Below, piece after piece: positions 1 through 7,645 of a stretch of 64,000 nt of DNA. The translations under genes were made by a program, and so were the position numbers. The stretch lies in contig JAHQVT010000006.1 in the NCBI GenBank assembly GCA_019634165.1, positions 124,001-188,000 on the forward strand, written 5' to 3'. The notes below the pieces were generated by a model, which had not been told where the DNA came from, did not search any database, and saw only the letters and a program-made list of their open reading frames with translations. Within the stretch, counting starts at the first letter, position 1; each line of letters opens with the position of its first letter. The stretch comes from Rhodospirillales bacterium (GTDB lineage: Bacteria; Pseudomonadota; Alphaproteobacteria; Rhodospirillales; Thalassospiraceae).

Positions 1-1375
1 TGTTACATTCAACCGCACTGTTGGCATAGCCATCAATCGCCATGTCAAGCCTTGCGCACAAGATGTGCTGATGGATTTGACCAGCCACACCGGGCGATAC
101 TTCAACCGCGTATTTGCCCGGTTCGCCCGGAAGGCAAGCAGCCGTATTGATGATGCCGGTTGCCTTGACTTCAAATTCGATCATGCCATCAAGGAACAGA
201 TACCAATACAGGGCATATTCATAATTCCCGACCGTGCAGATGGTTGAAATAACAAGCTTTGCCCCGCGACGGGTTTCGGTGCGTTCGGTGCGAAAATCCA
301 TGTGTTTCCACAAAAGACCGGAATCTTCTTCGTGGATGCAGATGGCGTTTTCAATCGTCCAAGGTTCACCGTTCATGGTGTTAAGCGTGACATCAAGATA
401 TTTGATCACGCCAAGGCAGTCGCAGCCAAGGGTCAGTGAATTGGCCAGTTTGCCAATGCCATATTCGCCAATATCAAAGACGTTTTTACGGTAATGGCCG
501 TTATCGGGACTGCCATAAGGCACCGTCATTTCGACAATGGATGCGCGGTGAATGATTGGCCGACCATTGAATTTAATGTCATGAAGGGTCAGGGATTCAC
601 GGGCGTTAAAGCCAATCACCAGTTCCCAGTTGCGCCATTTGATTTTATTGCCATCAAGGGTGAAATTAACACCTTCGGGCTGAACCACATTGATCGGTTT
701 GGCTTTGGGTTGGAATTCGTCTTCGGTGAAGAAATCGGCTTCGTAATTAACTTCGGCCTCAGGAATTGGGGCGCCACCATAATCATCAACCCGGATGACT
801 TCCTTGGACAGAAGATCAACAACCGCGTTTAGGCCTTCGATCGGGTTGGCGTAGAAGTTGCTGTTTTCGCGTTTGCGCAGCCAGCAGAAAATATGAGCCA
901 GATGGCGGCCTTCTTCGCCGGGTTTATCGAAATTACCGGCTGACCACGGATCAACGCACACCATCGACATATCGGTAATACCGCGTTTTTTACACGCAGC
1001 GATAAAGGTCGGGTCAGAACAGACGATGTCTTCGATTTCGACAAACTGTTCAAGTTGGATCATCGGGCGTTTGCCCGGCAGTTCTTTTGCTGAAATGATC
1101 TTTTCATCGTCAATACTGATCACGAGTTTGGTGACGCTGACCTTGGTGGCGTCAAATACATTGACCCGCGCTTTGCGCTTGATCGGGTCGCCGGGCGTAA
1201 AATCAGCCAATTCCGCCTTTTCCGGTTCCATCAGCTCGATGGTTTCAAAGCGGGTATTGTCACCATATGGCGGGTCTGCGCGGACGATGTCGGCGACCTT
1301 GGTGATTTCATCGGCGGTCAGGGGCTGAAGCGGGTGGGTGACTTCGGCCTTTTCACTGCTGCAACATTTATCCAT
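1..1375 (-). CDS. Primary-amine oxidase (copper/topaquinone), C-terminus cut by window edge
   Basis: Oxidatively deaminates primary amines to aldehyde, ammonia and hydrogen peroxide using copper and a self-made topaquinone (TPQ). The frame is open from base 1 to an ATG at 1375 with GGGAG upstream; the stop lies outside the window. Seen directly: the catalytic-base context FDIGEYG with Asp301, the TPQ context VGNYEYALYW with Tyr385 as the TPQ precursor, and the copper HxH motif IHQHILCARLD with His435 and His437. Spacing matches Arthrobacter-type amine oxidases (about 650 aa), so roughly the last third, with the third copper His, is missing. No signal peptide is visible (start MDKCCSSEK), suggesting a cytoplasmic enzyme like the Arthrobacter forms. 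Divergent from an AraC regulator that is its likely controller. Substrate (phenylethylamine, tyramine, histamine) cannot be read from sequence. Confidence 0.95.
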   Translation of the reverse strand, partial: MDKCCSSEKAEVTHPLQPLTADEITKVADIVRADPPYGDNTRFETIELMEPEKAELADFTPGDPIKRKARVNVFDATKVSVTKLVISIDDEKIISAKELPGKRPMIQLEQFVEIEDIVCSDPTFIAACKKRGITDMSMVCVDPWSAGNFDKPGEEGRHLAHIFCWLRKRENSNFYANPIEGLNAVVDLLSKEVIRVDDYGGAPIPEAEVNYEADFFTEDEFQPKAKPINVVQPEGVNFTLDGNKIKWRNWELVIGFNARESLTLHDIKFNGRPIIHRASIVEMTVPYGSPDNGHYRKNVFDIGEYGIGKLANSLTLGCDCLGVIKYLDVTLNTMNGEPWTIENAICIHEEDSGLLWKHMDFRTERTETRRGAKLVISTICTVGNYEYALYWYLFLDGMIEFEVKATGIINTAACLPGEPGKYAVEVSPGVAGQIHQHILCARLDMAIDGYANSAVECN

Positions 1376-1732
1376 TCTTTTTCTCCCTGTTATGGGTGGT
1401 AAACGCGCCTGCTCAACCGAATTGATCGGGCATGGCTGTTTAAATTCCGCGTTGGTGGCGCGCGGAGGGCTTTGAATGGACGTTGTTTCCTAGACTTCAG
1501 GCAATTGCCGAAAAACGCGTTTTGACCATCGGGGGATGTCGAATGTCGCGAGTTCCCTGATCGGCAGTTTTGTATTTTTCTATTTCCAGAACGCTACCGA
1601 AATGCCGACCGGCTGTATTTGACATTTGGTGCCAAAATGAACCGCAGCACTGGTGTTGCAGGGTGGATTGTCATTCAATTGGCACGTCAATTGAATGCAG
1701 GTCTTTAGGAAAAGCCATGGAATGGATAACCC
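1376..1732. other. Divergent control region, amine oxidase / araC-type gene
   Basis: No convincing gene. It should hold promoters for both divergent genes and contains the perfect inverted repeat at 1672-1697. A short ORF at 1570-1758 runs through it but has no ribosome site and no recognisable protein. Confidence 0.6.
1672..1697. promoter_or_regulatory. Perfect 10+6+10 inverted repeat, candidate operator
   Basis: CATTCAATTG, six bases (GCACGT), then CAATTGAATG: a perfect 10-bp dyad 35 bp upstream of the araC-type start. The arms are AT-rich and there is no T-run, so an operator is more likely than a terminator. AraC-family proteins more often bind direct repeats, so the binder could be this regulator or another dimeric repressor. 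Confidence 0.5.
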
Positions 1733-2758
1733 ATGAAACGTGTTTCGGGTGCCATTGACCGTTCGGTTCTAAACAGCGTGATGGGGATGCTTGGGAAATC
1801 GGGCATTGATCACGTCGGGCTTTCTGCGCGCGCAGGGCTGGGTGGGGCTGGGCTTTTTATCTCGCCGCAATCAACACCCTTGATGATTTTTACCACCATG
1901 TTGGAACTGGCATCGGATGCGACCAATGATCCGGCATTGGGATTAATGCTTGGAGATACATGGGGTTACCGGGGGCTTGGTAAACATGCCGAGATGGTTT
2001 TGACCGCCCCGACACTTGGCCACGGGCTTGAAAAATTTGCGCGTTTCTTTCCAACCTTGCAGGGCAGCACGTCTTGTAGTTTGTCGGTCGAAGATGGTCA
2101 GGCAAAGCTATCCTACCGCATTGCCGAGCACGCGGTTCGGACCCGAACACAGGATGCAATTTTTAGCGAAGCATCATTTCATTCGTTACTGTTGGCAGCA
2201 CTCGGGCACGATTGGCAGCCTAACTGCATTGATTTTGAACACCGAAATGACCGTGGATTAAGCACTTTTCGCCATCATTTTGGCTGTCAGGTGCGATTGG
2301 GGCAGCGCGAGAACGCGATTTTCCTGCCAGCAGAACTTTTAAATAAGCCAATGAAGCAGGCCAATTCAGAGCGGCACTGGCAGTTGGTTAACGCACTGCA
2401 ATCACGTGCCATTAACTTGCAGCAGAATGTTGACTTGCCGACGGCCACCAAGGCATGGATTGTCGCGACCCTGTGTCGTCATTGTCAGATTGATGTTCAC
2501 GACGCTGCCGACGAATTTTCCATGAGCCTGCGCAGTTTTCAGCGGGAATTGGATCAGGCTGGAACAAGTTTCAGATCCATTCGCGATGAAGTGCGCGGTG
2601 GGATCGCAAGCGACATGCTGCGCTTAACCAATTTGCCGATCCCCGACATTGCCGAACATCTTGGCTATAGCGAGCTTTCCGCATTTAGCCGTGGTTTTAA
2701 ATCCATGACCGGAACGTCACCGGGGCAGTTCAGACGTGAACTGCCCCGGCCGGTTTAG
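1733..2758 (+). CDS. AraC-family transcriptional regulator
   Basis: A 341-aa regulator. Residues about 20-200 resemble the arabinose-binding-like N-terminal domain of the OruR/ArgR-type AraC subgroup (LGLMLGDTWGYRGLGKHAEM region). The last 100 residues form the double helix-turn-helix, with MSLRSFQRELDQAG in the first HTH and DIAEHLGYSELSAFSRGFKS in the second, ending in the usual GTSPGQFRR. ATG at 1733 is chosen because it begins the domain and GGAATGG lies just upstream; the earlier ATGs at 1717 and 1722 are out of frame. Divergent from the amine oxidase gene, so it probably senses an amine or its aldehyde and controls that gene (inference). Its 3' end carries a perfect hairpin. Confidence 0.9.
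   Translation: MKRVSGAIDRSVLNSVMGMLGKSGIDHVGLSARAGLGGAGLFISPQSTPLMIFTTMLELASDATNDPALGLMLGDTWGYRGLGKHAEMVLTAPTLGHGLEKFARFFPTLQGSTSCSLSVEDGQAKLSYRIAEHAVRTRTQDAIFSEASFHSLLLAALGHDWQPNCIDFEHRNDRGLSTFRHHFGCQVRLGQRENAIFLPAELLNKPMKQANSERHWQLVNALQSRAINLQQNVDLPTATKAWIVATLCRHCQIDVHDAADEFSMSLRSFQRELDQAGTSFRSIRDEVRGGIASDMLRLTNLPIPDIAEHLGYSELSAFSRGFKSMTGTSPGQFRRELPRPV
2720..2749. terminator. Perfect 13-bp hairpin inside the 3' end of the AraC gene
   Basis: CCGGGGCAGTTCA, loop GACG, TGAACTGCCCCGG. The stem ends 7 bases before the stop codon, between convergent genes. No T-run follows on either strand, so it may slow or protect transcripts rather than act as a canonical intrinsic terminator. Confidence 0.45.
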
Positions 2759-2788
2759 GTTTAATTGATTTTGGCGATGTGGGTGTGT

Positions 2789-3796
2789 CTACCAGCTTGC
2801 CTTGGCAACACGCATGAAGTTTTCACCCATGATTTTATCGACATCATCGGTCGAATAACCGATTGAAATCATCGCATCGGCAAGGGCCGGGAGTTTGCGT
2901 GGGTCAAAGACCGCTGCACCACCTGCACCGGGGCCATAACCACGTTCAGCGGGCCAGTAATAGGCGCGGTCGACCCCATCAGGAAAATCATCACAGCCGG
3001 CAACCGATGGCATGGTATCAAGACCAATGCCGACATGATCGACGCCGACAAGATCGACGGCATATTTGATATGTTTGATCATATCGGGGACTTCCGGCGC
3101 GTTGGTTGATTTGATGAAACGCTGGAAGCCGCAAATACCGATCACGCCGCCGGTATCGGCGCAGGCTTTGATCTGTTCATCATCAACGCAGCGTTCATGA
3201 CCACCAAGCACCTTGGGGTTGGCGTGGCTGAACACGACCGGTTTGGTCGATACCCGCATGATATCAAGCGAGCTTTGCCGTCCGGTGTGCGAACAATCCA
3301 TAATCATGCCACTGGCATTGACCGATTTGACCATTTCAACGCCAAGGTCGGTCAGGGGGATATCAACATCGTGACAGCCGCCCGCGACCGAATTATTGCG
3401 GTTATAGGCAAAGTGGATTTGCTTCACACCCAGCTTGGCAAAGACCGGGATCATGTCGGGCATGTCTTGAAGCATGACCGATCCTTCAAGATCAAAGCCG
3501 ACACCCAACAGGCCTTTTTGTTTGGCGATGGCAAGATCGTCAAAACTTTCGATCTGCATGTATTTATCTGGATGGGCGGCGATTTTTGCCCGGAAGGCAG
3601 CAATGATACGCATGATGTGCGCCACTGTGTTCATGTCCATCCCGACATTGACACAGACATAGTCGACATTGCCGAGGACATATGCGTCCAAAAGACTTGC
3701 CGGTGTTTTTTCATCCAACGGCAAACAGGCATGGGCATCCCATGTGAAGCTTGGGTGATAGGTTGGTTTGCGTGAAGCGGTGGTGGCGATATTCAT
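2789..3796 (-). CDS. Membrane dipeptidase family (M19) peptidase
   Basis: A 335-aa zinc peptidase of the renal-dipeptidase family, which hydrolyses dipeptides and in some members D-amino-acid-containing or modified dipeptides. Motifs: the N-terminal metal site WDAHACLPL (HxD replaced by DAH, as in several bacterial branches), DLEGS, MDCSHTG and VFSHAN, and GIGLDTM near the C-terminus. No signal peptide is visible, so it should work in the cytoplasm. It is last in the peptide ABC operon, 34 bp after the second ATPase gene, with AGGAA before the ATG. Context suggests it cleaves the imported dipeptide. The exact substrate is unknown. Confidence 0.88.
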   Translation of the reverse strand: MNIATTASRKPTYHPSFTWDAHACLPLDEKTPASLLDAYVLGNVDYVCVNVGMDMNTVAHIMRIIAAFRAKIAAHPDKYMQIESFDDLAIAKQKGLLGVGFDLEGSVMLQDMPDMIPVFAKLGVKQIHFAYNRNNSVAGGCHDVDIPLTDLGVEMVKSVNASGMIMDCSHTGRQSSLDIMRVSTKPVVFSHANPKVLGGHERCVDDEQIKACADTGGVIGICGFQRFIKSTNAPEVPDMIKHIKYAVDLVGVDHVGIGLDTMPSVAGCDDFPDGVDRAYYWPAERGYGPGAGGAAVFDPRKLPALADAMISIGYSTDDVDKIMGENFMRVAKASW

Positions 3797-3830
3797 TCAA
3801 ACAAATTCCTGTTTCTGCCGTTCTGGTGGA

Positions 3831-4595
3831 TCAATCCCAATCGACAAAGGTATCGACAATGGCGCGATCATATCCACCAGCAGCTTTGTAAAGCTGTTGC
3901 GAGTAGGGATGCTCAAGCGTTCCTTCGGCGAGCTGTTCGGCGGTGGCCCGTTCGACAATGCGGCCATGGTTCATGATGGCAATATCGTCGCACATATGGG
4001 CAACCACAGCCAGATCGTGACTGACCATGACATAGGTTAGGCCAAGTTCGCGGCGCAGGCGGCTTAGAAGGTTAAGCACTTCGGCCTGAATGGAAACGTC
4101 CAACGCCGATGTTGGTTCATCAAGCAAAAGGATTTTGGGTTCAAGGATCAGCGCACGGGCAATCGCTACGCGCTGACGCTGACCACCGGATAACTGATGG
4201 GGATAGCGGAAGCGAAACGCGTTATCGAGGCCGACCTGATTAAGGGCTTCGACCACGCGGGCATCGGAATTTCCCAGACCATGAATATTGACCGGTTCGG
4301 TCAGAATACGGTCGATGGTATGACGCGGATGAAGTGATCCAAACGGGTCTTGAAACACCATCTGAACCAGTCGGTAAAACGCCTTGTCGCGTTTCGGGCC
4401 AAGTTCCTTGTTATTGACGATAATTTCGCCTTCCCAGTCATCGACAAGGCCGGTGATGGTGCGAAGGACCGTCGATTTGCCCGAACCGGATTCACCAACC
4501 AGACCGAATGAACCGTTTTTGGGGACTTTGATGTCGACATCCTTGAGAACGTGGTTGTCATCGAACCAGGCATTGAGTTTATTGATTTCAATCAT
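3831..4595 (-). CDS. Peptide ABC transporter ATP-binding protein (DppF/OppF type)
   Basis: 254-aa nucleotide-binding subunit that energises peptide uptake from the cytoplasmic face. Walker [10 protein letters not shown] lies near residues 34-42, then a Q-loop VFQDPFGSLHP, signature LSGGQRQRVAIARAL, Walker [12 protein letters not shown] and switch His in VSHDLAVV. It is shorter than E. coli DppF (about 330 aa): the C-terminal oligopeptide region is reduced to an HPYSQQL stretch. ATG at 4595 follows AGGGGA at a good distance and lies 11 bp after the partner ATPase gene. The two ATPases should form a heterodimer under the two permeases. Confidence 0.93.
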   Translation of the reverse strand: MIEINKLNAWFDDNHVLKDVDIKVPKNGSFGLVGESGSGKSTVLRTITGLVDDWEGEIIVNNKELGPKRDKAFYRLVQMVFQDPFGSLHPRHTIDRILTEPVNIHGLGNSDARVVEALNQVGLDNAFRFRYPHQLSGGQRQRVAIARALILEPKILLLDEPTSALDVSIQAEVLNLLSRLRRELGLTYVMVSHDLAVVAHMCDDIAIMNHGRIVERATAEQLAEGTLEHPYSQQLYKAAGGYDRAIVDTFVDWD

Positions 4596-4606
4596 GTGCT
4601 TTCCCC

Positions 4607-5449
4607 TTATCCCTCTGCCCAGCTTGCTTCGCGTTCAAGGATCGGCAGATCGGAATGATCGCCATCCATTTTCGGCAAGCAGTTCAAAAGGCCCTTGGTA
4701 TAGGGGTGTTTGGCTTCATGCAGGGCAGATGCTTTAAGTTCTTCGACGACAAGCCCCTGATACATCACCAGAACCCGGTCGCAGAAGCTTGAGACCAGTT
4801 GCAAATCATGGCTGATAAAAATCAGCGCCATGCCACGATCCCGCACCAGATCATCCAAAATCGCCATAACTTGAAGCTGAACCGTGACATCAAGGGCAGA
4901 TGTTGGTTCATCGGCAATGATCAATTCCGGGTCGGGGATCAGCATCATGGCAATCATAACGCGTTGGCCCATGCCGCCCGATACTTCATGCGGATAGGAA
5001 TTGAACACGCGTTCCGGTTCGCGAATTTTGACAGCTTCGAGCATATCAATCGCGCGGTGGCGGGCTTCTTTGGCGTTGACTTTATGATGTTCGCGGTAGG
5101 CTTCGATGATTTGGTCGCCAATCGTCATGACAGGGTTTAGCGAATATTTCGGGTCCTGCATGATCATGGAAATGCGCGCACCACGCACCTTGCGCCATTG
5201 TTTGGGCGTTAGGGTCGCCAGATCAAGGTCGTGGAACTTCATTTCATCGGCGGTAATACGGCCATTGGCCGCCGTCAGGCCAAGGATGGCGCGCCCGGTT
5301 TGCGATTTGCCCGAACCGGATTCGCCGACAATGCCAAGCCGTTCGCGGCCAAGATCAAAGGACACACCACGCACGGCATTGACCGTGCCCTTGGGCGTAT
5401 CAAAAGTCACTTCGAGGTTTTTGACCGATAGAAGGGTTTCGTTGCTCAT
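4607..5449 (-). CDS. Peptide ABC transporter ATP-binding protein (DppD/OppD type)
   Basis: 280-aa ATPase subunit paired with the 3831-4595 product. Walker [11 protein letters not shown]-loop [12 protein letters not shown], signature [15 protein letters not shown], Walker [13 protein letters not shown], and a C-terminal [13 protein letters not shown] stretch of the oligopeptide-transporter region. The GGMGQ form of the signature is typical of DppD/OppD. The start has GGAG eight bases upstream and only 3 bp separate it from the permease stop, so it is one transcript. Confidence 0.93.
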   Translation of the reverse strand: MSNETLLSVKNLEVTFDTPKGTVNAVRGVSFDLGRERLGIVGESGSGKSQTGRAILGLTAANGRITADEMKFHDLDLATLTPKQWRKVRGARISMIMQDPKYSLNPVMTIGDQIIEAYREHHKVNAKEARHRAIDMLEAVKIREPERVFNSYPHEVSGGMGQRVMIAMMLIPDPELIIADEPTSALDVTVQLQVMAILDDLVRDRGMALIFISHDLQLVSSFCDRVLVMYQGLVVEELKASALHEAKHPYTKGLLNCLPKMDGDHSDLPILEREASWAEG

Positions 5450-5452
5450 GGA

Positions 5453-6385
5453 TCAATCTCCGCCGCGTGGATCAAGAACATCACGCAGGCCATCACCCAA
5501 AAGGTTGAAGCCCAAGCTGACAATCAGAATTGCGATGCCGGGAACGGTCGCAACCCACCACTGTTCAAGCAGGAACTGACGACCGTCAGATACCATCGCC
5601 CCCCATTCTGGCATGGGCGGCTGTGCGCCAAGACCAAGGAAGCCAAGACCAGCCGCAATCAGGATCATACCGGCCATATCAAGCGTGACACGCACGACAA
5701 GCGAACTCATGCACATTGGCGTGATGTGGCCAATGATCAGGGCAAAGTTCGATGTGCCTTGAAGGCGGGCGGCTTCGATGAAGTCGGATTTCCGCACCGT
5801 GATGGTTTCCGCCCGGGCAATACGGGCATAGGGCGGCCATGCGGTAACCGCGATGGCAAGAATGGCATTTTCAATTCCCGGCCCGAGGGCCGAGACAAAG
5901 GCCAGAGCCAAAATCAATTTCGGGAAGGCCAAAAAGACGTCGGTGATGCGCATCAAAACCGCATCGACCCAACCGCCAAAGAACCCGGCCGTCGTCCCAA
6001 CCAGCAACCCGACCGGGGCGGCGGTAATGGCGACAAGCCCGACAATCAGCAAGGTATATTGTGCGCCATAAATAACGCGCGACAAAATATCGCGACCCAA
6101 TTGATCGGTCCCGAACCAGTGTTCGGCCCCGGGGGGCTGAATACGGTTGGCAAGGTTTGCTGCCAGCGGATCATAGGGGGCCAAAAGCGGGGCAAAAATC
6201 GTGACCAAGATCAGGCCGATGACGACCGACAGGCCAATCATGGCAAGTTTGTTTTCCGAAAACTTGATCCAGCCCAACCATGCACGGCCACATTTGGCCT
6301 GAAAACGTGATTGCGGTGCATCAGCTACCAGCCATTGTTTCAGGCCGGGTTTTGCGGATTTGGAGATATCTGTTTGCGTGGTCAT
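5453..6385 (-). CDS. Peptide ABC transporter permease (DppC/OppC type)
   Basis: Inner-membrane subunit, 310 aa from the chosen start. It shows the OppC_N segment (FSENKLAMIGLSVVIGLILV), the APYDPLAANLANR periplasmic stretch, GTDQLGRDILSRVIYGAQ, the EAA loop (EAARLQGTSNFALIIGHITP) and several hydrophobic helices. The reading frame extends to 6412, but the ATG at 6385 has GGAG eight bases upstream, removes an overlap with the preceding permease and gives a normal N-terminus, so I chose it. It pairs with the 6390-7457 permease. Confidence 0.92.
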   Translation of the reverse strand: MTTQTDISKSAKPGLKQWLVADAPQSRFQAKCGRAWLGWIKFSENKLAMIGLSVVIGLILVTIFAPLLAPYDPLAANLANRIQPPGAEHWFGTDQLGRDILSRVIYGAQYTLLIVGLVAITAAPVGLLVGTTAGFFGGWVDAVLMRITDVFLAFPKLILALAFVSALGPGIENAILAIAVTAWPPYARIARAETITVRKSDFIEAARLQGTSNFALIIGHITPMCMSSLVVRVTLDMAGMILIAAGLGFLGLGAQPPMPEWGAMVSDGRQFLLEQWWVATVPGIAILIVSLGFNLLGDGLRDVLDPRGGD

Positions 6386-6389
6386 CTTG

Positions 6390-7457
6390 TTATCTCCGCG
6401 CCCGTGGATCAAGCAGGCGATACAGCACGTCTGAAAGCATGTTTACACTGATGAAGACCGCACCGACGACAACCGTGCCGCCAAGAACGGCATTCATATC
6501 GGCATTGAGCAGCGAGTTGGTGATGTAAAGGCCAAGGCCGGGCCATGCAAAGATGATTTCGGTCAAAACCGATCCTTCAAGCAGGTTGGCATAAGACAGG
6601 GCAATCACGGTAACCAACGGCACCATGACGTTGCCAAGCGCGTGCCGCCAAATGATGCGATGTTCGGATATGCCTTTGACGCGCGCGGTCAGGATGTATT
6701 CCTGACTAAGCTGTTCAAGCATGAAAGAACGGGTCATACGCGCAATATAGGCCAACGAGAAATAGGCAAGGATGGATGCAGGAAGAATGATGTGGGATAC
6801 CGCATTCCAAAATAGATCTGTGTCGCCTTCGATCAATGTATCAACCAGCATAAGTCCAGTGGTCGGTTCGATAAAATCTATATAGAAGGCATCAAGCCGC
6901 CCCGGACCAGCCACCCAATCAAGTTTCATATAGAAAACCAAAAGCCCCATCAGGCCGAGCCAGAAAATGGGCATCGAATGCCCGGCTAGGCCAATGACGC
7001 GAACGATATGATCAGGCCATTTACCCTTGTTGATCGCGGCAAAAACACCGGCAGGAATGCCAAGGAGCACACCAATGATGGTGGCGATGGTTGCCAGTTC
7101 AAGGGTGGCGGGGAAAACCCGTTTGATGTCGTCGATCACGGGATTGGCGGTTAAAACCGACTGGCCAAAATTCCCCTGAAGGACATTGGAAATATAAATA
7201 AAGAATTGCTGCCAAAGAGGCAGGTTAAGCCCCATTTCTTCGCGCACACGGTCATAGACGGCTTGTGGTGCGCGATCGCCAACAGCGGCCAACACCGGAT
7301 CAATCGGCAAAACGCGACCAATCAGGAAGGTGACAAGCAGCAGGCCAAAGAAGGTGATGGCGAGTGAAAAGACAACGCGCAGAAAACTTCCTGCTTTGCC
7401 CGAAAAAAGGTGGGTGCGTGTGCGCCCGTCCCGGTTTTTGCGTGTAACAGCGGACAT
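6390..7457 (-). CDS. Peptide ABC transporter permease (DppB/OppB type)
   Basis: Inner-membrane subunit, about 355 aa. Features are the first helix (VVFSLAITFFGLLLVTFLIG), the PIDPVLAAVGDRAP periplasmic region, MGLNLPLWQQF, an EAA-type loop (TARVKGISEHRIIWRHALGN) and a final helix pair. The frame extends to 7502, but AAGGAG at 7470-7475 serves the ATG at 7457, while the upstream ATG has no ribosome site; the spacing (12) is somewhat long. It is slightly longer than E. coli DppB (339 aa), with an insert around residues 180-205. A 188-bp gap with a strong hairpin separates it from the binding-protein gene. Confidence 0.92.
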   Translation of the reverse strand: MSAVTRKNRDGRTRTHLFSGKAGSFLRVVFSLAITFFGLLLVTFLIGRVLPIDPVLAAVGDRAPQAVYDRVREEMGLNLPLWQQFFIYISNVLQGNFGQSVLTANPVIDDIKRVFPATLELATIATIIGVLLGIPAGVFAAINKGKWPDHIVRVIGLAGHSMPIFWLGLMGLLVFYMKLDWVAGPGRLDAFYIDFIEPTTGLMLVDTLIEGDTDLFWNAVSHIILPASILAYFSLAYIARMTRSFMLEQLSQEYILTARVKGISEHRIIWRHALGNVMVPLVTVIALSYANLLEGSVLTEIIFAWPGLGLYITNSLLNADMNAVLGGTVVVGAVFISVNMLSDVLYRLLDPRARR

Positions 7458-7590
7458 TACGACCGTTGTCTCCTTAAAGCATGGTACGTCAGATCGACGC
7501 ATTTTGTTGTTTTTTGTATATCGGTCCGGTGGGCTTTGATTTTGCCAAATGACGCCAAATTAAACGTCACGCGCCGATATTAATTTGTAC

Positions 7591-7620
7591 CTTGCCGGGC
7601 ACAGGGATGTGCCCGGCAAG
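7591..7620 (-). other. Intra-operon 13-bp perfect hairpin after the binding-protein gene
   Basis: CTTGCCGGGCACA, a 4-base loop, TGTGCCCGGCAAG, about 25 bp past the binding-protein stop and 130 bp before the permease. No T-run follows in the direction of transcription, so it looks like an mRNA-stabilising or attenuating stem, which would keep binding protein in excess of permease as known for maltose-type operons. Confidence 0.6.
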
Positions 7621-7645
7621 GCGGATCAAGTTTTATCGGACAGGC

